A stretch of DNA of 64,000 nt from Moraxella sp. K1664 (GTDB taxonomy: Bacteria; Pseudomonadota; Gammaproteobacteria; Pseudomonadales; Moraxellaceae): assembly GCF_039693965.1 (NCBI RefSeq), contig NZ_CP155576.1, forward strand, positions 248,001 to 312,000. Reading direction: 5' to 3'. A model generated the notes under the pieces. The model did not search any database and was not told where the DNA came from. It saw only the letters and a program-made list of their open reading frames with translations. Each line of letters opens with the position of its first letter. Within the stretch, counting starts at the first letter, position 1. Shown piece after piece: positions 9,752 to 18,586 of this stretch. Position numbers and translations under genes: made by a program.

Positions 9752-10014
9752 AACAGGTTCACTCAAAGTCGTTCAACTCATCAGCAACAACACCAAAATA
9801 ATGATAAAATACAAGTGTGCATTGATGATGATTGAATATGGCAAATGTTAATTAATCAAAAATATGGTGTAAGTTAAGCCAAAAAATCAATTTTGGCAAG
9901 TAAAATTGTCAAATTTTTAAAAATTTTCTTTAAATATTGCCCAATTATTACCAAAAATCATGCTTAGCGTTTATTGGCATTTCTATTGCCCTACCAAGTG
10001 GTTAGATTTTCGCC

Positions 10015-11367
10015 CTAACCGAACATTCGTGAGATGTCATTACCAATGGCTAGCACCATCATGCCAAACAGTAATAACATACCCATTTGCAAGCCTGCCA
10101 TTTGTAGTCGTTCACTCATGGGCTTACCCACTATCAATTCATAAGTATAAAACACCAAATGCCCACCGTCCAGCACAGGTATCGGCAACAGATTTAGCAC
10201 GGCAAGCGACAGACTAATCAGCCCTGCGGTAGATAGCACCTGCTCCCAGCCCATTTGGATACTGTCTTTGGATACTTCGGCAATGGTAATCGGGCCCGAT
10301 AGGTTGTCAAGCCCTATCAGCCCTGTAATCATCTTGCCCATAGACTTAATAGTCATCACGGACAAATCATAAGTTTTGATAAAGGATTTTTGTAAAGCCT
10401 GTATGGGCGTATGGTTTACCGTCATTTTGTAATCATCGGGAACGGTAATTTTGGTCTCTTGCACCCTTGCCCCGATTTGCCCAACCGTGCGATTATCCAC
10501 CTTGACCGCTTTTGGCATGACCTTGATGTCCATGTTTTGCCCGTCTCGGACAACGCCAAACGTGAGCGATTTTTCGGGATTATTTTGGATAATCTCGGTG
10601 GCGGTCAGCCAGTCTTTTATCTCTTTGCCGTCAATGTGGCTAATCCTATCGCCTGCTTTTAGCCCCATTAACGCCCCTGCTCCGTCAGCAGCCAGCGAGC
10701 CTATCACAGGCGGTATGACAGGTCGCCAAGGTAATGTGCCAAGGGCGGTAAGCGGGTCTTTACCCTTGTCCGCCCCTTGCATAAAGTCATTGACCTGCAC
10801 GCTATATTTGCCCTTATCGGTCGCCACAACCACCGCCCCACGCTCGCCCATGCGGTCAGCTAAGGCAAAATTCACACTCTCCCACGTGGGCGTATTTTTG
10901 CCGTCAATGGCGTGTATCGTCTCGCCCACCACAAGTCCGCTCGCTTGGGCAGGGCTATCGCTCACAATCCGTCCGATTTTGGTCGATAACTGCTCGCTTG
11001 GTTGTAAAAACAGCACAAAAAACAGCCCAATGGCGATGATAAAATTCATCAACGGCCCTGCGATGACAATGGCGATTTTCTTTAAGGGGTGCTGATTGTT
11101 AAATGCCAAATGTCGCTCATGCTCGGCAACGTCCCCTTCTCGCTCGTCCAGCATTTTGACATATCCGCCAAGCGGTATCGCACAAATGCGATAATCTATG
11201 CCTGTTTTGGGACTTGTCCAGCCAAACAGCCGAGTACCAAAACCGATAGAATAAGTCAAAACCTTAACTCCGCACAGCCGTGCCACGATATAATGCCCCC
11301 ACTCGTGCAAGGCGACAAGGGGCGTAAGGACAAGCAAGGCGGATAAAAATAAATATAAAGCGGTCAT
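10015..11367 (-). CDS. rseP: Site-2 intramembrane protease RseP
   Basis: RseP is a zinc metalloprotease of the inner membrane that cuts anti-sigma factor remnants in the envelope stress response. The catalytic HExxH is HEWGH near residue 21, and the second zinc ligand motif is NLLPIPVLDGGHL near residue 395. Two PDZ domains fill the periplasmic part (about 115-310; GLVVGETIHAIDG and GLKAGDRISHIDG). The length of 450 matches E. coli RseP. Confidence 0.95.
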   Translation of the reverse strand: MTALYLFLSALLVLTPLVALHEWGHYIVARLCGVKVLTYSIGFGTRLFGWTSPKTGIDYRICAIPLGGYVKMLDEREGDVAEHERHLAFNNQHPLKKIAIVIAGPLMNFIIAIGLFFVLFLQPSEQLSTKIGRIVSDSPAQASGLVVGETIHAIDGKNTPTWESVNFALADRMGERGAVVVATDKGKYSVQVNDFMQGADKGKDPLTALGTLPWRPVIPPVIGSLAADGAGALMGLKAGDRISHIDGKEIKDWLTATEIIQNNPEKSLTFGVVRDGQNMDIKVMPKAVKVDNRTVGQIGARVQETKITVPDDYKMTVNHTPIQALQKSFIKTYDLSVMTIKSMGKMITGLIGLDNLSGPITIAEVSKDSIQMGWEQVLSTAGLISLSLAVLNLLPIPVLDGGHLVFYTYELIVGKPMSERLQMAGLQMGMLLLFGMMVLAIGNDISRMFG

Positions 11368-11681
11368 GCTTTTTGGGTTCTCTTAGTTTTTTGTTTTGCC
11401 AACAAATTGGTTTGGGCGAATAAATTGCCCCTACAATACCTTCAAAAATTTTTAAATGGTAATTTTAATCAATATAAAGATTTGGTTTTAAAATTTTGGA
11501 TAATTGGGTAAATTTGGGCGAATAAATTGCCCCTACGCATTTAAATTTAAAAATACATTAGACTTCTTTCCAAACCCCGATTTTTGTGGATTTTTAAAAA
11601 CTTCAACCCCAATACTTATAAAGGTTTATTTTTAGTTTGGAAAGAGATTTATTTTAATTCAAATGTAAAAAACCATTAAAA
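11368..11681. other. rseP-dxr intergenic region with repeats
   Basis: This 314-bp gap has no credible gene. It holds two copies of a 20-bp repeat (11414-11433 and 11516-11535, GGGCGAATAAATTGCCCCTA) and an 11-bp inverted repeat, TCTTTCCAAAC (11565-11575) and GTTTGGAAAGA (11635-11645), which could form a large-loop hairpin between dxr and rseP. Confidence 0.7.
11414..11535. repeat. Two copies of the GGGCGAAT short palindrome family
   Basis: Copies at 11414-11433 and 11516-11535 are identical over 20 bases. The same family, as GGGCGAATTGCAATTCGCCC followed by CTAC, occurs at 16339-16358, as a T-variant at 29526-29545 and degenerate at 25953-25976. The groES region carries related palindromes at 20096-20118 and 20588-20610. 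Confidence 0.8.
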
Positions 11682-12896
11682 TCAATCCATTAACTTTCTT
11701 AAATAAACGTCCGTCCTATCTCGCACCCGTTTATCTAACGCCAAAATCTCGTCAAGCTCATCAAAATGTCTGCCAAATTGTACCCCCAATTCATCATCAT
11801 GTAACACACGCTCCACCGTGTCGGCGATGTCGGTTAGGCGAATGCGACCATCCAAAAATGCCGATACCGCCACTTCATTAGACGCATTTAAGGCAACACA
11901 TGCCCCAGTACCTGTCCGTATGGCATGACGGGCAAGGTCTAGGGATTTGAATTTGTTCTTATCGGGGCGGGTAAATTCTAAGGCGGATATGTCAAATAAG
12001 CTCAATGATTTCACGCCGCCATCCATGCGATTAGGGTATCCCAAAGCATGGGCAATGGGTACTCTCATGTCAGGTGAACTAAGTTGTGCCAAAATAGAGC
12101 CGTCCACATATTCCACCATAGAGTGAATGATGCTTTGGGGGTGAATGGCAATGTCAATCTGAGCGTCAGATAGGTTAAACAAATGACAAGCCTCAATCAG
12201 CTCCAAGCCCTTATTCATCATGGTGTTAGAATCCACCGTGATTTTGCTCCCCATGTTCCAGTTGGGGTGCGACACCGCTTGGGCGACTGTGGCGTTTTTC
12301 ATGTCATCATAAGATTTGTGCAAAAATCCACCACCGCTTGCCGTCAGCCACAGTTTTTTTATGCCAAATTCACTGCGATGAATGGCGGTGTTGTCGTCCT
12401 GCACCGCCTTTGGCAAACATTGAAAAATGGCGTTATGCTCACTGTCAATGGGCAAAATCGTGGCGTTGTGCGTGCGTGCGGTGTTCATGACCAACTCGCC
12501 TGCCATGACAAGGCTTTCTTTGTTGGCAAGTAGTACCGTCTGCCCTGCTTTGACTGCCGATAAGGTAGAGCCAAGCCCTGCCGAACCGACAATGCCTGCT
12601 ACGACCTTGCCCGCCCCTTTGTCGCTTGCCAACTCCGCCAAGCCGTCTTGACCGCCGACCACGTCAATCATAAGATTTGCCGATTTTAAGCGTTTGGCAA
12701 ATTCGTCCACCTTATCAGACGGCACGCCAACACGGCTTGGGCGAAACTCCACGCATAGCTCAAATAATTTATCCAAGCGACCAAAGCCCGACAAGGCATA
12801 CACACCCAACCCTGCGTGGCGTGCGATGTCAAGCGTGCTGTCGCCGATTGAGCCTGTTGCTCCAAGCACGGTCAATGGCGTTGTCAATGCCGTCAT
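11682..12896 (-). CDS. dxr: 1-deoxy-D-xylulose 5-phosphate reductoisomerase
   Basis: Dxr catalyses the first committed step of the MEP isoprenoid pathway, turning DXP into MEP with NADPH. The NADPH loop is LGATGSIGDSTLDIA at the N-terminus. The metal/substrate core is IDSEHNAIFQCL, with SNEVAVSAFLDG near the C-terminus. It has 404 residues from the ATG at 12896, whose A is shared with the cdsA stop codon; a GTG one codon earlier is possible. Its product feeds UppS, encoded upstream in the same block. Confidence 0.97.
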   Translation of the reverse strand: MTALTTPLTVLGATGSIGDSTLDIARHAGLGVYALSGFGRLDKLFELCVEFRPSRVGVPSDKVDEFAKRLKSANLMIDVVGGQDGLAELASDKGAGKVVAGIVGSAGLGSTLSAVKAGQTVLLANKESLVMAGELVMNTARTHNATILPIDSEHNAIFQCLPKAVQDDNTAIHRSEFGIKKLWLTASGGGFLHKSYDDMKNATVAQAVSHPNWNMGSKITVDSNTMMNKGLELIEACHLFNLSDAQIDIAIHPQSIIHSMVEYVDGSILAQLSSPDMRVPIAHALGYPNRMDGGVKSLSLFDISALEFTRPDKNKFKSLDLARHAIRTGTGACVALNASNEVAVSAFLDGRIRLTDIADTVERVLHDDELGVQFGRHFDELDEILALDKRVRDRTDVYLRKLMD

Positions 12897-13726
12897 CACA
12901 AAAGCCCCTTTAAATCACCAAGTGCAGGCAATACGCCCAAATACACAAGTACCAACACCCCAAGTGCAAACACAGGTGTGGCAGACAGCAGACTGTCAAT
13001 ACGGTCAAGCACCCCACCATGCCCAGGCAAAATGCTGCCAGAGTCCTTAATCCCCGCTCGTCTCTTTAACATCGATTCAAATAAGTCGCCCAGCACACTT
13101 GCCAACACCGTAAGCCCCGACAAGCCCAAAAAGGCAATGAGTGCCACCGTACCAAGCTCTAATCCAAAGCCCACACCCATCGCCACAAAACTTGCGGTAA
13201 TGATGCCACCGATGAAACCCTCTATGGATTTATTGGGTGAGACGTTGGGTGCAAGTTTACGTTTGCCAAATTTGCGTCCGATAAAATACGCCCCACTGTC
13301 GGCACACCACACAAGCAAAAATACATACATAAGCCACCAAGGCGATACTTGCCATAAGCTGTATATGGCGGTAATACTGGCGGTCAAAATGATGATACCC
13401 ATCAAAAACAGACGTTTACCGTACCATTTTTCCTGGGCAGGATACACACGCACCCATTTGGTCGCCATCAGCCATATCCCAAAGGAGAGTAACCACCACA
13501 CCGCCCATGTCTGCCAAATAAAGATACTTATCATCGTTATCGCTAGGGATAACATGATAAATAAGACAGGCTGTTTGAGTTTGGGCATGAGTTTTGTCCA
13601 CTCATGGGAGGCAATGAGTGTGCCTATGGTCAAAAGTGGCAAAAACAAAAAGGGTTGGCGACTGGTGAACATCGCCACACCCACGATAATCACAAGTACG
13701 ATTGCTGTTTTTATTCGTTGCCACAT
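12896..13726 (-). CDS. cdsA: Phosphatidate cytidylyltransferase
   Basis: CdsA makes CDP-diacylglycerol, the precursor of all membrane phospholipids. This 276-residue inner-membrane protein has about seven hydrophobic segments. The CDS signature is at the C-terminus: LKRRAGIKDSGSILPGHGG followed by VLDRIDSL, holding the Mg-binding aspartates. It overlaps dxr, so the two are probably co-translated. In E. coli dxr precedes uppS and cdsA, so the local order is changed. Confidence 0.95.
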   Translation of the reverse strand: MWQRIKTAIVLVIIVGVAMFTSRQPFLFLPLLTIGTLIASHEWTKLMPKLKQPVLFIMLSLAITMISIFIWQTWAVWWLLSFGIWLMATKWVRVYPAQEKWYGKRLFLMGIIILTASITAIYSLWQVSPWWLMYVFLLVWCADSGAYFIGRKFGKRKLAPNVSPNKSIEGFIGGIITASFVAMGVGFGLELGTVALIAFLGLSGLTVLASVLGDLFESMLKRRAGIKDSGSILPGHGGVLDRIDSLLSATPVFALGVLVLVYLGVLPALGDLKGLL

Positions 13727-13773
13727 TTAAGGTTTTCCAGTTTTAATAATCTCAAAAGTAATATAACACTCAT

Positions 13774-13834
13774 AAGGTGCGTATTACACACCGCCATTGG
13801 CATTGTGCTTTAAATGGTGCGTGATATGCACCTT
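13774..13834. repeat. Two copies of the AAGGTGCGT palindrome family
   Basis: The copies (13774-13792 and 13813-13834) are separated by 20 bp just downstream of the broken small membrane gene. The second contributes coding sequence to the shifted C-terminal tail of that gene, which supports the view that the tail is not original. Confidence 0.75.
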
Positions 13835-13845
13835 ATACTTAAAAC

Positions 13846-14185
13846 TCAAACCACCATTTTTATCAAATAACGCATATAAAATAACGAAAACACCAATGCC
13901 ACAATAGAAAAATACACCGCCCATTTCGCCTTTTGGTTGGCATTTTCTAATTGCTCGTTTGAAAATTGTCCATTGGTACAATAAAATTTTACCACTTTTT
14001 TTAAAAATAAATTCACAAGCCAAAACAATCAATAACGCCACAGAAATCCAAATCGCCCCTTCTTTTCTTAATAGCATTACCAGTACTTGTTTATCAATTA
14101 CCATTAACATAAAAAACAGAATAATTAATGGCACACTAATGGGTAATTTAAATAAATAACGGTAAGTTTTTTGCAATTTATTCAT
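13846..14185 (-). pseudogene. Small membrane protein gene with a frameshift in an A7 tract
   Basis: I do not recognise the family. From ATG 14185 (good AAGGA site) the frame encodes a hydrophobic protein with two membrane segments, then meets seven A on the coding strand (13996-14002). Reading on in the original frame gives a tail (to 13784) that runs into an intergenic repeat. Removing one A instead continues into NGQFSNEQLENANQKAKWAV and a third membrane segment, ending at 13846. That version resembles the neighbouring gene: both have Ile-Trp at residues 45-46 and an F-x-N-x-QL...K-x-W block. The lesion could be decay, phase variation or a sequencing error. Confidence 0.6.
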
Positions 14186-14218
14186 AAAAATTTCCTTTTA
14201 AGCTTTATCACTTCACTC

Positions 14219-14240
14219 AATGGTGCATAATACGCACCTA
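14219..14240. repeat. Short palindrome, TGGTGCATAATACGCACC
   Basis: A degenerate copy of the AAGGTGCGT palindrome family lies between the two small membrane genes. Confidence 0.65.
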
Positions 14241-14258
14241 CGCTCTATGAATAATTTA

Positions 14259-14552
14259 TCAATCTTGCCAAATTACCAAATAACCCGCCACCATCAAGCT
14301 GATAATATAAATAATCCAACCTATTTTATTAAAAATACTTAATTGATTTTGATTAAAATTTTGTTTTAAAAACCATTTATCAAGAAAGGCATAAATACCA
14401 AATAACAAAACCGCCCAAATCACACCCAAGACAATAATAAACAATGTATTATATTTTGGAATGGCAATAAATACACAAAATGACATGCTAAAAAATGCCG
14501 ATTAAATGCCTTTATTTTTATCCAAAAAGTCGTATTTAAATAGGTTTTTCAT
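14259..14552 (-). pseudogene. Paralogous small membrane protein gene with an in-frame stop
   Basis: From ATG 14552 the frame reads MKNLFKYDFLDKNKGI, then a TAA at codon 17 (14502-14504), then continues open in the same frame to 14259. A 75-residue protein could start at ATG 14486. It has two or three hydrophobic segments and a central LKQNFNQNQLSIFNKIGW block. With the stop read through, Ile-Trp falls at residues 45-46, exactly as in the neighbour at 13846-14185, so the two are probably paralogues that are both damaged. The function is unknown. Confidence 0.55.
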
Positions 14553-14579
14553 TGCTATTTTATTCTTGATTTTTATTAA

Positions 14580-14699
14580 ACTTCCTGCAAAACTAGTTTT
14601 CCGTTCGCCCTGAGCTATGCCTGCGGGTGGCGGAAAACCGTTATGGTTTGACAAGCTCACCACGAACGATTTTCTTTAATTTAGGGTTTTGCAGGAAGT
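14580..14699. repeat. 120-bp dispersed repeat A, copy 1 (CTTCCTGCAAAAC ends)
   Basis: The ends are a perfect 14-bp inverted repeat, ACTTCCTGCAAAAC (14580-14593) and GTTTTGCAGGAAGT (14686-14699). The core contains GTTCGCCCTGAGC (14603-14615) and two CCGTT/AACGG half palindromes. Other copies are 16437-16547, the interrupted 28135-29491, and 30554-30672. It lies between uppS and the small membrane genes. Confidence 0.88.
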
Positions 14700-14703
14700 C
14701 TAT

Positions 14704-15456
14704 TTAATTGTCATTATTCTGAACTTGCTCACTGGTTTTACCAAAACGTCTTTCACGATTGCCAAAGTCTTGTATCATCCTATCTAGCTCATCTGTCCCA
14801 AAATCAGGCCATAACGTGCTGGTAAAAAATAGCTCAGCATAAGCCAATTGCCACAACAAAAAGTTAGAAATACGCCATTCGCCCCCCGTACGAATGAGCA
14901 TGTCCACGCATGGTACATCAGAGAGTGCGACATGCTGTCCGATAAGGTCTGCATTGATGTCATTTGGGGCAAGATTTCCATTTTGTACTTGTATGGCAAG
15001 TTTTTGACACGCCAAGGCGATGTCCCATTGTCCGCCGTAGCTGATGGCGATGACAAGCGTCATTTTGTCAAAATGGGCGGTTTGGGTTTCAGCATCTGCC
15101 ATCAGAGCTTGTAAGTTGGGATTTAATATTGATCTGTTGCCGATAAATCTTAGGCGAATTTGGTATTTGTTCATGCGTGGCAGTTGCTCATGGATGGTGT
15201 TTTCAAGCAATTGCATGAGTAAATCCACCTCTGGCTGTGGTCTTGCCCAGTTTTCAGATGAAAAAGCAAACACCGTCAAAACTTTAATGCCCCGTGCCAA
15301 ACAATGCTCTACAATGGGGTCAAGTGCATCTTTGCCCTTGATATGCCCTGCCCCTGCCTGCAAAGCGTGAGCCTTGCCATAGCGGTTGTTACCGTCCATG
15401 ATAATGGCGATGTGTTGGGGCAGGTTTAAAATGGGGGGTAATGGGGCATTTGGCAT
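14704..15456 (-). CDS. uppS: Undecaprenyl diphosphate synthase
   Basis: UppS is a cis-prenyltransferase that builds the C55 lipid carrier used for peptidoglycan and LOS precursors. The catalytic D-G-N-x-R motif is IAIIMDGNNRYGKAHALQAG at residues 15-35. The substrate-binding RTGGEWRISNFLLWQ motif lies near residue 190. The length of 250 is normal. The stop lies 4 bp from the end of repeat A copy 1, and a 203-bp repeat separates the gene from frr. Confidence 0.96.
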   Translation of the reverse strand: MPNAPLPPILNLPQHIAIIMDGNNRYGKAHALQAGAGHIKGKDALDPIVEHCLARGIKVLTVFAFSSENWARPQPEVDLLMQLLENTIHEQLPRMNKYQIRLRFIGNRSILNPNLQALMADAETQTAHFDKMTLVIAISYGGQWDIALACQKLAIQVQNGNLAPNDINADLIGQHVALSDVPCVDMLIRTGGEWRISNFLLWQLAYAELFFTSTLWPDFGTDELDRMIQDFGNRERRFGKTSEQVQNNDN

Positions 15457-15518
15457 GATAGATAGGCGGATTGGTCAATGGTAAATGATACAAATAGGGC
15501 GAATGGCTCGCCCTATAT

Positions 15519-15721
15519 AGGGCGTGCTGAACCTTTGCAACACAATTTAACGTTTAAAATATTTTAGAGATAAAACACTGTTTTTGCATGAAAAATGGTT
15601 AAATCTTGTTTTTCATCGTCAAATTCCTTGTTGATATTTTAATATCAACTGCGGACTTTTCCTTGAAAAACGTGCGATTTCCCCTATTTTTCATTGCAAA
15701 TATAAAGGGTAGGCACGCCCT
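15519..15721. repeat. 203-bp foldback repeat B, copy 1
   Basis: It starts AGGGCGTGCTGAACC and ends GGCACGCCCT, flanked by TA at both ends. Inside, TTTGCATGAAAAATG-like and CATTTTTCATTGCAAA segments are near inverted repeats, so the whole unit can fold into one long hairpin. Copy 2 at 18298-18500 has exactly the same length; copy 3 at 46242-46371 is deleted internally. No reading frame is conserved between copies. Confidence 0.85.
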
Positions 15722-15734
15722 AAAAAGACATAAC

Positions 15735-16289
15735 TTAGACTTCCATAAGCTCGCTTTCTTTTTTGGCAAGGCGAGTGTCGATTGCTTTGATAAAGTCATC
15801 GGTCAGCTTTTGAATGTCGGTCTCGGCACGGCGTTCGTCATCTTCGCTGGCTTCTTTGTCTTTGACGAGTTTTTTGATGTCGCCTAGCATATCACGGCGG
15901 ATATTACGCACCGACACACGGGCAGACTCGGCATCAGAGCGAGCCAATTTTTGCATATCCTTACGAGTCTCTTCGGTCAAAGCTGGCATTGGCACACGAA
16001 TCACGTCTGCGGTCATGGGGTTAAGCCCCAAATCCGCTTCACGGATTGCCTTGTCCACCGCTTGCACCATAGAGCGGTCAAAGGGCTGTACAAGTAGGGT
16101 ACGGCTGTCTTCTACGTTCACGCTTGCCACTTGGTTTAGGGGCATATCCGAGCCATAGTAGCTGACCATAACGCCCGACAAGATACCAGGGTGAGCTCGT
16201 CCTGTACGCAGTTTGGCAAACGCACTTTCTAGGGCTTCAAGGGCTTTTTCCATACGGGCTTTGCCGTCTGTTTTGATTTGGTTAATCAT
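15735..16289 (-). CDS. frr: Ribosome recycling factor
   Basis: Frr splits post-termination ribosomes together with EF-G. The 184-residue protein has the usual length and landmarks: [20 protein letters not shown] and [11 protein letters not shown] at the N-terminus, the beta domain with [20 protein letters not shown], and [14 protein letters not shown] in the long C-terminal helix. pyrH lies upstream, as in most proteobacteria, but 279 bp of repeats intervene. Confidence 0.97.
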   Translation of the reverse strand: MINQIKTDGKARMEKALEALESAFAKLRTGRAHPGILSGVMVSYYGSDMPLNQVASVNVEDSRTLLVQPFDRSMVQAVDKAIREADLGLNPMTADVIRVPMPALTEETRKDMQKLARSDAESARVSVRNIRRDMLGDIKKLVKDKEASEDDERRAETDIQKLTDDFIKAIDTRLAKKESELMEV

Positions 16290-16337
16290 AAGGGTTTCCT
16301 ATTTGCAATATTTACTAAACATTGATTTTGTTACATT

Positions 16338-16362
16338 AGGGCGAATTGCAATTCGCCCCTAC
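16338..16362. repeat. Perfect 20-bp palindrome of the GGGCGAAT family
   Basis: GGGCGAATTGCAATTCGCCC (16339-16358), followed by CTAC, lies between frr and pyrH. Confidence 0.8.
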
Positions 16363-16436
16363 CAATCGGCATAATAAGCAAGATTTAACAGTTTTTAAAG
16401 TTAATTTTAAATTCAATAAAAATTGGGCTCTGGTTC

Positions 16437-16547
16437 AAAAAGTATGCTACAAGGAAAACCGTTCGTGGTGAGCTTGGGAAACCTAACGGTTTTCCTGCCC
16501 TTCGACAAGCTCAGGGCGAACGGAAAACCTAGTTCAGCATACTTTTT
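16437..16547. repeat. Dispersed repeat A, copy 2 (AAAAAGTATGCT ends)
   Basis: A 111-bp unit with perfect 12-bp ends, AAAAAGTATGCT (16437-16448) and AGCATACTTTTT (16536-16547). Its core matches copies 1 and 4 but the outer ends are of a different type, shared with the interrupted copy 3. It carries an intact IS110-type target, GCTCAGGGCGAAC (16509-16521). Confidence 0.85.
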
Positions 16548-16568
16548 AGACTACTACCAAAAATTGAA

Positions 16569-17312
16569 TTAATGATACACTCGTGTACCTTCTTTTTCGC
16601 CCATAACGACATTTAATAGAGCATTGGGTTTATTCATGTCAAACACTTGCAACGGCACGTTGTGTTCACGGCATAGGGCAATGGCGGTCAAATCCATAAC
16701 GCCCAATTTGTCTTCTAGGGCTTTGTCAAAGGTTAGGCTGTCGTATTTGACCGCATCGGCATGAACGCTTGGGTCTTTATCATACACGCCGTCCACTTTG
16801 GTTGCCTTTAAGATGAGACCTGCTTCAATCTCAATCCCACGCAAACACGCCGCCGTATCGGTGGTAAAAAACGGATTGCCCGTACCTGCCACAAAAATGC
16901 ACACTTCGCCATTATTTAGGTGGCGAATGGCTTCACGACTAGAATACGGCTCGCCAATGGTGGCGATGTTAAGAGCGGACATAAGACGGCATTTGATATT
17001 ACGACGGACTAGGGCATCACGCATGGCAAGCCCGTTCATCACGGTGGCAAGCATACCCATTTGGTCGCCTGTAACTCGTCCGACAAGCCCTTCTTTTTGG
17101 AGGGTGCTACCACGATACAAGTTACCACCGCCAACGACAATCCCCACTTGCACGCCAAGCCCACGCAAATGGGCGATAGACAAGCTCATCTGGTCAAGAA
17201 TGGACGCATCAATGCCCATGTCTTTACCCCCTGCTAGGGCTTCGCCTGAGAGTTTGAGTAGGATACGAGAGAATTTTGGATTTTTGTCGTTGGGGTTGTT
17301 AATGTCTGACAT
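16569..17312 (-). CDS. pyrH: UMP kinase
   Basis: PyrH phosphorylates UMP to UDP, feeding RNA and UDP-GlcNAc synthesis. Family landmarks are [14 protein letters not shown] (phosphate loop), [30 protein letters not shown] and the C-terminal [10 protein letters not shown]. The start at 17312 (MSDINNPND) is chosen because AGGT lies just upstream and a TATAAT element (17319-17332 region) lies before it; the upstream ATG at 17357 would place coding sequence over that element. It has 247 residues. Confidence 0.95.
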   Translation of the reverse strand: MSDINNPNDKNPKFSRILLKLSGEALAGGKDMGIDASILDQMSLSIAHLRGLGVQVGIVVGGGNLYRGSTLQKEGLVGRVTGDQMGMLATVMNGLAMRDALVRRNIKCRLMSALNIATIGEPYSSREAIRHLNNGEVCIFVAGTGNPFFTTDTAACLRGIEIEAGLILKATKVDGVYDKDPSVHADAVKYDSLTFDKALEDKLGVMDLTAIALCREHNVPLQVFDMNKPNALLNVVMGEKEGTRVYH

Positions 17313-17378
17313 GGCACACCTATTATAATTTAAATACAAATTAAGTAATTTTATCACATTTTGCCAAATATTGTAAAA

Positions 17379-17414
17379 TTAAAAAAGGCGAAACCCTGTC
17401 CGCCTTTTTTAATT
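17379..17414 (-). terminator. Rho-independent terminator after the DUF3108 gene
   Basis: AAAAAAGGCG (17381-17390) and CGCCTTTTTT (17401-17410) pair around a 10-nt loop, and U-rich tails lie on both strands. It insulates pyrH from the upstream gene. Confidence 0.85.
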
Positions 17415-17453
17415 TTAAATTTGTCTTTAATTCACTTTTTAATGAACCCACTT

Positions 17454-18149
17454 TTAATTCACCTTAGTCAATTCCATACTAATGACTTTGCCGTCATTGG
17501 TTTGGCTGACTTTGACTGGTAGATAATTTAGGCTGGGGGCAAGCCAAAAGCTCGTGGCACGCCCTTTGTCATCGTGCACACGGTCAATGCGAATGGCGTC
17601 ATAAGTACCCGCAGGAACGGTGATTTTGCTACTGCCCGAACGTCTAAATCTGGTGGCTTCTATTTCATTTTTCTTAACCAAATGATAATTTCCACTAAAC
17701 TTACCGTTAATCAGTTCTTGACGGATTTGGGTTTCTAAACTCAAATCATCATAGGCTTGTCCGTTCATTCTAAGCGTGGTGGATTTGCCTTTATACGTGC
17801 TAACCACGGATTTGGCGGAGTTATTAAACTTGATATTATGAGTGCGTCCCACGCCCAACACTCGCACCGACATATTGGAGCTAGATGGTACGATTCTGCC
17901 GTTGGATAGGCTAAAACTTGCCGACTGGTTTACACTTGCCACGCCTGCGGCACTGGCTTTTACATGATAGTGGTAATCATCTCCATTTTTAATTAAGGTG
18001 CGTGTTGCTGTGCCCTTTTTGTCATCTGCTTTTAGTACATAAGTGGCAGAAAATCCTGATAAATCAGACGCATTTGCAGATAAAGTTGCCCCTGCCAAGA
18101 TAGCGGTTGTAATAGTGGTGGTTTTTAGGAAATTTTTAAAAATCGTCAT
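17454..18149 (-). CDS. DUF3108 domain-containing exported protein
   Basis: This 231-residue protein has a signal peptide (cut after about SANAS) and no other membrane segment, so it is probably periplasmic. The body matches the DUF3108 pattern: a run of beta strands with SLETQIRQELINGK, YHLVKKNEIEATRF, ITVPAGTYDAIRIDRVHDD and ATSFWLAPSLNYLPVKV. The molecular function of the family is not established. It is monocistronic, with a terminator downstream and a 203-bp repeat upstream. Confidence 0.8.
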   Translation of the reverse strand: MTIFKNFLKTTTITTAILAGATLSANASDLSGFSATYVLKADDKKGTATRTLIKNGDDYHYHVKASAAGVASVNQSASFSLSNGRIVPSSSNMSVRVLGVGRTHNIKFNNSAKSVVSTYKGKSTTLRMNGQAYDDLSLETQIRQELINGKFSGNYHLVKKNEIEATRFRRSGSSKITVPAGTYDAIRIDRVHDDKGRATSFWLAPSLNYLPVKVSQTNDGKVISMELTKVN

Positions 18150-18297
18150 GATTACTCGCTTTACATTAAAATTAAGAACATGGGGGTATTATTGACATTT
18201 TTTGTTACAAATTCAAGGGCGGTGGCGTGATGATTTGTAGCATTTTGTGAGAGCAATCTCAAACCATATTTTATTTGCCATTATCATAAAGCAAACT

Positions 18298-18500
18298 AGG
18301 GCGTGTTGAACCTTTATAACACAATTAAATTTAGAAATATCTTAGGCAAAATCAATCGTTTTTGCATGAAAAATGGCTAAATCTTGTTTTTCATCGTCAA
18401 AAACTTGTCTGATAGAATAACTATCAGCCTGCGTCTTTTCCTTGAAAAACGTGCGATTTTCCTCATTTTTCATTGCAAATACAAAAGGCAGGCACGCCCT
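18298..18500. repeat. 203-bp foldback repeat B, copy 2
   Basis: It runs from AGGGCGTGTTGAACC to GGCACGCCCT with flanking TA. The length is identical to copy 1, and it differs by scattered substitutions that often keep the fold. It sits between the divergently transcribed DUF3108 and hydrolase genes, close enough to affect their promoters. Confidence 0.85.
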
Positions 18501-18586
18501 AATCATTATACATATTTTGTTACATTTTATGTTATCATATAACTTTTAAAATTTTGTTATTTTTGTGGTCTTTTAGGTGCATTCTC

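Noticed and set aside
12978-13730. 250-residue open frame antisense to cdsA
   Set aside because: It mirrors a conserved gene; its composition is that of reversed codons and nothing recognisable is encoded. The same applies to the long antisense frames over rseP, bamA, nnr and phoX.
13784-14185. Intact 133-residue membrane protein
   Set aside because: It is open from 14185 to 13784, but its last third switches to poorly hydrophobic sequence and runs into an intergenic repeat, while the alternative frame after the A7 tract matches the neighbour.
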